DNA of 64,000 nucleotides, taken from CAZHCA01 sp964530825 (lineage in GTDB: Bacteria > Bacteroidota > Bacteroidia > Chitinophagales > Saprospiraceae). Shown piece after piece: positions 60,263-64,000 of the stretch. The notes under the pieces were generated by a model, which ran no database searches, was not told the DNA's origin, and was given only the letters and a program-made list of their open reading frames with translations. The stretch lies in NCBI GenBank assembly GCA_964530825.1, contig CAZHCA010000017.1:1-64000 (forward strand), given 5' to 3'. The translations under genes and the position numbers were made by a program. Every line of letters begins with the position of its first letter. Position 1 is the first letter of the stretch.

Positions 60263-61183
60263 ATGAAAACGTCAAACCAACAACGGCAATGGATGCGATG
60301 GGGCTTATTGGTGCTGGCCGCACTGCCGCTCAGCATGCCCCTGGTAGCCCAGACTAAGGTCAAAGTGATTACCAAACGGGTCGAGCGCACCTTTCCCTAT
60401 CAAAAAGGATTTGAAGTCAACATCGAGGGCGAAAAAGCCCAGGTGCAGATCGATGCCTGGGAAGAGGATAACGTTCTGGTCGAACTGGAGCTGATCGCTA
60501 AACACCCCGATCAGGCTACGGCCGAACGAGATTTGGAACGCATGCGCTACATCACCGAAAGGGTGGGCCGCCGCATCTATATGCGCAATTACGTAGCCGA
60601 TAAAGAAGAAATGGGCAATCCGGAAGCTATTCTGGAAGCGGTTTACCGTGTGAAGGTGCCAGCCGACTGCCCGGTATATCAGAAAATCCATTTCGGTACC
60701 GCTACCATAAGCAACCTCACCAACAAGGTGCGGGTAAAAAGCGAATTCAGCCAGGTAGGGTTGGAAAATATTGAGGGCCAGATCGATGTGCAGACGCGCT
60801 TCGGCGACTTGGTCGGTCAAAAACTGGACGGCAGCGTGGCCATCGCCTCCCGCCGTTCCGATATGTTACTACGCGATATCCGGGGTAGTTACGACATCGA
60901 CGCTCAGTACGGTGTACTAGAGATTTTTGCCGGCGAGGGCCTGCTGGACCTCAATCTGAATGCCGAAAAATCAGAAGTGATATTACATAATTCCGACCTG
61001 CTGGCGTTCAGTTACGATTTGACGGTACGCCAGGGCAAAGTCGAATACCCGGACTTGGTCAATTTCAGCCTAATGGAAACGGCAGATAACGCCAAGAAAA
61101 TTAACTTCCGTCCTAACAGTGAGTTTTATCCCAACATCACGGTGAGCATCACCCTGGGCGACCTGTACATCAAAGACCGCTAA
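60263..61183 (+). CDS. exported DUF4097-like adhesin-type protein
   Basis: 306 residues with a signal peptide (RWGLLVLAALPLSMPLVAQ). After KVITKRVERTFPYQKGFEVN it consists of repeated short beta strands, as in a right-handed beta-helix (HFGTATISNLTNKVRVKSEF, SQVGLENIEGQIDVQTRFGD, LVGQKLDGSVAIASRRSDML). This fits the DUF4097 family, whose members follow ECF sigma / anti-sigma genes in Bacteroidota. It begins 15 bases after the anti-sigma stop, making a three-gene envelope-stress unit. Its own activity is unknown; it could be the surface or periplasmic sensor or a regulon member. Confidence 0.82.
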   Translation: MKTSNQQRQWMRWGLLVLAALPLSMPLVAQTKVKVITKRVERTFPYQKGFEVNIEGEKAQVQIDAWEEDNVLVELELIAKHPDQATAERDLERMRYITERVGRRIYMRNYVADKEEMGNPEAILEAVYRVKVPADCPVYQKIHFGTATISNLTNKVRVKSEFSQVGLENIEGQIDVQTRFGDLVGQKLDGSVAIASRRSDMLLRDIRGSYDIDAQYGVLEIFAGEGLLDLNLNAEKSEVILHNSDLLAFSYDLTVRQGKVEYPDLVNFSLMETADNAKKINFRPNSEFYPNITVSITLGDLYIKDR

Positions 61184-61184
61184 A

Positions 61185-62543
61185 CTATACGGCTTGTAGG
61201 ATATCGTATTGGGTAATGATGTGCATACGACCCGCTTTATCGCGGGCGATCACAGCCCCATTTTGCTTGCTGATAAATTTGCGCAGCTGGCGGTAGGGTA
61301 AATCTTCCTCCACAATGGGAAAGGGGGCTTCCATAATATCTCGCACCGGCGTATGACCATTGGATCCGGTTTTGCTAAGCATAAAATTCAAAACGTTGCT
61401 TTCCGTCACCGCTCCAATGATCTGGTGATCCTGGAGCACGGGCAGTTGGGAAAGATCATGGTGCTTCATGAGGTCTAGGGCCTCTCGAATGCTCGTTTCG
61501 GGGGCTACGGTAAAGAAATGCTCTTTCCCCTTCATCGACAAAATATCTTTTACACGTAACTCGTGGTCGAGGAAACCCCGCTCGCGCATCCAGTCATCGT
61601 TGTATATTTTTCCGACGTAGCGGCTACCGTGGTCGTGAATGACCACTACAACCACATCATCAGGGGTGAGTTGGTCTTTGAGTTGCAGCAACCCCTGCAC
61701 TGCAGAACCTGCCGAATAACCCAACAAAATACCTTCTTCCCGGGCCAGCCGGCGGGCCATGATGGCGCCGTCTTTATCGGTCACTTTTTCGAAGTAATCG
61801 ATGATGTCGAAATCGACATTGGCCGGCAGAATGTCTTCGCCAATGCCCTCGGTGATGTAAGGGTAGATTTCCCTTTTATCGAATTCGCCCGTCTCGTGGT
61901 ATTTTTTAAAAACCGAACCGTAAGTATCGACACCCCATACTTTTATAGCAGGGTTCTGCTCTTTCAAGTATCGGCCGGTGCCAGAGATGGTACCACCGGT
62001 ACCTACGCCCACCACCAGGTGGGAAATTTTGCCTCCGGTCTGATCCCAGATTTCGGGTCCCGTGCTTTCGTAGTGTGCCTGGCGATTGGAAAGGTTATCG
62101 TACTGATTACACCAGTAGGAATTGGGCAGTTCTTCACTCAATTTGCGTGCAACGGAATAGTAAGAGCGCGGATCATCGGGTTCTACATTGGTCGGACACA
62201 CAATCACTTCCGCACCCACGGCCTTGAGCAGGTCGATTTTCTCTTTTGATTGCTTATCGCTGGTGGTAAAAATGCATTGGTAGCCCTTCACGGCGGCGGC
62301 GATGGCCAGTCCCATACCTGTGTTGCCCGAGGTGCATTCGATAATGGTGCCGCCGGGCTGAATGTCGCCCCGCGCCTCGGCGTCTATGAGCATCTTCAGT
62401 GCCATGCGGTCCTTTATGGAATGGCCGGGATTGAAAGTTTCCACTTTCATGAGTACAGTAGCCGGTACATCAGCTACTACTTTATGCAATTGCACCAGAG
62501 GCGTATTGCCGATGGTTTCCAGGATGTTGTTGTAGATTTTCAT
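61185..62543 (-). CDS. cbs: cystathionine beta-synthase, PLP enzyme with CBS pair
   Basis: 452 residues. Joins serine and homocysteine to cystathionine. The PLP lysine is Lys44 (FNPGHSIKDRMALKMLIDAE), the SGNTG phosphate loop is in IIECTSGNTGMGLAIAAAVK, and the GVGTGGTISGTGRYL glycine loop is complete. Two CBS modules form the C terminus, starting VKDILSMKGKEHFFTVAPET and VRDIMEAPFPIVEEDLPYRQ. The CBS tail distinguishes it from cysteine synthase CysK; whether SAM regulates it, as in animals, is not certain. It ends two bases from the DUF4097-like stop, tail to tail. Confidence 0.9.
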   Translation of the reverse strand: MKIYNNILETIGNTPLVQLHKVVADVPATVLMKVETFNPGHSIKDRMALKMLIDAEARGDIQPGGTIIECTSGNTGMGLAIAAAVKGYQCIFTTSDKQSKEKIDLLKAVGAEVIVCPTNVEPDDPRSYYSVARKLSEELPNSYWCNQYDNLSNRQAHYESTGPEIWDQTGGKISHLVVGVGTGGTISGTGRYLKEQNPAIKVWGVDTYGSVFKKYHETGEFDKREIYPYITEGIGEDILPANVDFDIIDYFEKVTDKDGAIMARRLAREEGILLGYSAGSAVQGLLQLKDQLTPDDVVVVVIHDHGSRYVGKIYNDDWMRERGFLDHELRVKDILSMKGKEHFFTVAPETSIREALDLMKHHDLSQLPVLQDHQIIGAVTESNVLNFMLSKTGSNGHTPVRDIMEAPFPIVEEDLPYRQLRKFISKQNGAVIARDKAGRMHIITQYDILQAV

Positions 62544-62635
62544 ATTGGTCGCGTTGCGTTGCGATAAAGTTCATTTTTTCTACCTACATCTACAACAAGT
62601 TAAGTATGGAAAAGTGTGGGGTAGCCCGGTTCTGC

Positions 62636-63715
62636 CTACCACATCATGATGACCGTCTCACCGCTGGCGTATTTGGAGTAGAGACGCAGCCGCAGGATAT
62701 ACCTGCGCTCACGGTACAATCGCACCTGGAATCGTACGTTGAAGCTTGTTCCCGAATCGTCGTCGCCATCTACGTAGCGCTTGTCATTGTCGAGGTCTTC
62801 GAAGAGGACCGCAACCGTATCGGAACCGCCGAAGGTCTGAAAAGTATAAGTGCGCGTCTCGTCTGGCTCCACAAGAAAGTTGATCTGTTCGGCCGGCTCC
62901 AGGCGCAGTTCACGGGACCGAAAGGGCTCTAGCTTTGGAAAGGTAGATTCTTCCGGCAGTGGCGGATAGAAAAGACGCACCTGTTCGATATCCTGCTCGG
63001 ACAACCCTGGCTCGGGACGTAAACCATTATCGCGGTAGCGCTCCGGCGACAGGATGAGCCCCGGTGGGAAAGGGTAGTGCATAATCGAGTCTTTATCCCA
63101 GTCGGAGCCTTCTACCGTACTGGTTGAAAATTTTTGAAGAATGTTGCGGTAGATCATGCTGTCATTCCAGTAGTTGGGCGGACCGCTCATGTATTCGTAT
63201 ACAGCTTGTTCGTCCCAGACGATTCCGGCGAAGGGATTCTGGTGTTCGTGGAAAAATCCAAGGGTATGGCCGATCTCGTGCAATGCCACATCCATGCCCC
63301 CCGGATCACGCATCAGGTCCCAGCCAAAGTTCATCGTGCGTTCGTACTGACCGGGAATTTCGAGCACGTCGCGGCCGACGTACGACCAGGCACCGTCACC
63401 GCGGCGGAAACCGATCCGGATTTCCGCTTCTCCGATTTCGTTCACTTCTTCGAATTCAAGGCCGATACCCAGCGACTTCCAGGTTCGGAAGGCCTGGCGT
63501 ACAATATCTTGATGGGCGGCATCGCCGCCGTCAGGTCCGTCGGTGAAGAAATAGTAACGCAGCTTAGTGCCATTGACCCATTTTTTTTCAATTCCGCGTA
63601 TGAGGCGGGCACGAAAGGGAGAAACTTCCGGATCGAATTCACGCTCTAGAATTGCGGGAATACCGCAAAGTTGGGGCGAGTTTTCCAATTTAGGGTCTCG
63701 TGAGGTGCTTTCCAT
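62636..63715 (-). CDS. astacin-like (M12A-type) zinc metalloprotease
   Basis: 359 residues from the ATG at 63715. The open frame continues to 63910, but that would overlap another gene on the same strand. Zinc motif HEIGHTLGFFHEHQNP at residues 146-161: His146, Glu147, His150 and His156 are present, with the extended G-x-x-H-E of metzincins. The Met-turn is DSIMHYPFPPGL. The C-terminal 100 or so residues (PAEQINFLVEPDETRTYTFQ, VAVLFEDLDNDKRYVDGDDD) resemble a pre-peptidase C-terminal beta domain. No signal peptide is seen. Astacins are normally secreted, so it either stays in the cell or leaves by a route other than Sec. Substrate unknown. Confidence 0.85.
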   Translation of the reverse strand: MESTSRDPKLENSPQLCGIPAILEREFDPEVSPFRARLIRGIEKKWVNGTKLRYYFFTDGPDGGDAAHQDIVRQAFRTWKSLGIGLEFEEVNEIGEAEIRIGFRRGDGAWSYVGRDVLEIPGQYERTMNFGWDLMRDPGGMDVALHEIGHTLGFFHEHQNPFAGIVWDEQAVYEYMSGPPNYWNDSMIYRNILQKFSTSTVEGSDWDKDSIMHYPFPPGLILSPERYRDNGLRPEPGLSEQDIEQVRLFYPPLPEESTFPKLEPFRSRELRLEPAEQINFLVEPDETRTYTFQTFGGSDTVAVLFEDLDNDKRYVDGDDDSGTSFNVRFQVRLYRERRYILRLRLYSKYASGETVIMMW

Positions 63716-63822
63716 GTGTTGAGGTTTTCCAGGTGTTGATGGCGGAGCGATCGGGCAACGCCTCTCATTTGCTAAGATAGCGCTTACATGAGAATAAAGC
63801 GAATGGGTATTTTGAAAACAGA

Positions 63823-64000
63823 TTAGCTTTCTGATCCCTCCACGATGCTGGCGTATTCGCCGCAAGTATCGAAGCAGGATTCCTTGGTAGAAGCCAGTGT
63901 TTCCTGCCATTGGCTAATCTGCTGCTGGGCGGTTTCCATTTTCTTCCGAAGCGGATCGATGCTTTCGGTGAGGGCCGGCGGAAGGTATCGCGATTCTAGT
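63823..64000 (-). CDS. 3' end of a gene cut by the right edge
   Basis: Fifty-nine codons up to a TAA at 63823-63825 on the - strand. They read as protein with a helical, coiled-coil character (LRKKMETAQQQISQWQETLA) followed by a Cys-bearing end (KESCFDTCGEYASIVEGSES). No family is recognised. It lies upstream of the metalloprotease gene, 107 bases from its start, on the same strand. It helps set the true start of that gene at 63715. Confidence 0.6.
   Translation of the reverse strand, partial: LESRYLPPALTESIDPLRKKMETAQQQISQWQETLASTKESCFDTCGEYASIVEGSES

Noticed and set aside
61563..62249. 228-codon + strand open frame
   Set aside because: Antisense to the catalytic domain of cystathionine beta-synthase.
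63134..63649. 171-codon + strand open frame
   Set aside because: Antisense to the zinc-protease catalytic region, which has conserved motifs.
63716..63910. N-terminal extension of the metalloprotease
   Set aside because: It overlaps the 3' end of the edge gene in another frame on the same strand and lacks any signal or domain character.
1..64000. CRISPR arrays, rRNA operons, complete insertion sequences, prophage or integrative-element modules, riboswitches
   Set aside because: I looked for regularly spaced repeats, transposase or integrase proteins, phage structural genes and known leader folds and saw none.

Overview
The window reads as chromosomal DNA of a free-living member of the Bacteroidota, most likely the Saprospiria (Lewinella/Saprospiraceae type). 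The evidence is a GldC gliding protein, a 1510-residue surface protein ending in a type IX secretion (T9SS) type-B sorting domain, a PorV/PorQ-family outer-membrane protein, a propeller/Y_Y_Y/LuxR-type sensor regulator, a DUF3667-type membrane protein, and promoters of the Bacteroidota form TTG-N20-TAnnTTTG (seen at the SRP RNA, tRNA-His and a CNNM gene). I see no complete insertion sequence, prophage, CRISPR array or rRNA operon.

Layout. 1-704 carries no convincing gene. 705-8840 holds a sensor regulator, a LysM/RlpA-like protein, and a + strand run of kdsB, a small membrane protein, a Nudix hydrolase, a saccharopine-dehydrogenase-family enzyme and a polysaccharide flippase. 9120-13652 is the mosaic T9SS adhesin. 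13831-21873 is mostly housekeeping (ChaN-like protein plus cytochrome c, arfB, DASH cryptochrome, purK, pyrC, SpoU methylase). It also contains an ECF sigma/anti-sigma pair whose sigma gene has been broken by a short deletion. 22093-27539 is a 28-or-so-repeat WG protein tail to tail with a TPR-like protein.

27767-32200 is the most unusual part: three tightly packed + strand genes for an ATP-grasp ligase, an unrecognised 668-residue protein whose C-terminal third has papain-like Gln/Cys/His/Asn spacing, and an alanine-racemase-fold enzyme with the usual CMD motif changed to NMN. The last two genes overlap. I infer a small biosynthetic or modifying pathway that makes or conjugates an amino-acid or peptide product. 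Facing it tail to tail (32203-37372, - strand) are a caspase-like protease with a C-terminal effector-associated-type domain, a lipoprotein, a coiled-coil protein, an endonuclease/exonuclease/phosphatase-fold enzyme, and a second protein with a similar adaptor-like N terminus that is frameshifted by one base in an AAA run.

37447-52347 holds a lipoprotein divergent from a copper-type P1B ATPase, gldC, the SRP RNA, a thioester alpha-2-macroglobulin, a Lon-substrate-binding-domain protein, PorV-like, YihY, a thioesterase, arginine deiminase and a GNAT acetyltransferase. 52533-64000 holds coiled-coil and outer-membrane proteins, tRNA-His, a CNNM/CBS protein, a DUF3667-like protein behind a 42-base perfect palindrome, GAPDH, OsmC, an intact ECF sigma / membrane anti-sigma / DUF4097-like operon, cystathionine beta-synthase, an astacin-like zinc protease without a signal peptide, and the 3' end of one more gene at the right edge.

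Genes are densely packed. Three convergent pairs overlap by exactly four bases through their stop codons. Several long reading frames have been trimmed here to internal starts on the basis of signal peptides, neighbouring genes or terminator hairpins. Two broken genes (20320-20840 and 36538-37372) were found by reading across frame breaks. All family assignments are from recognising protein sequence by eye; no database search was run.
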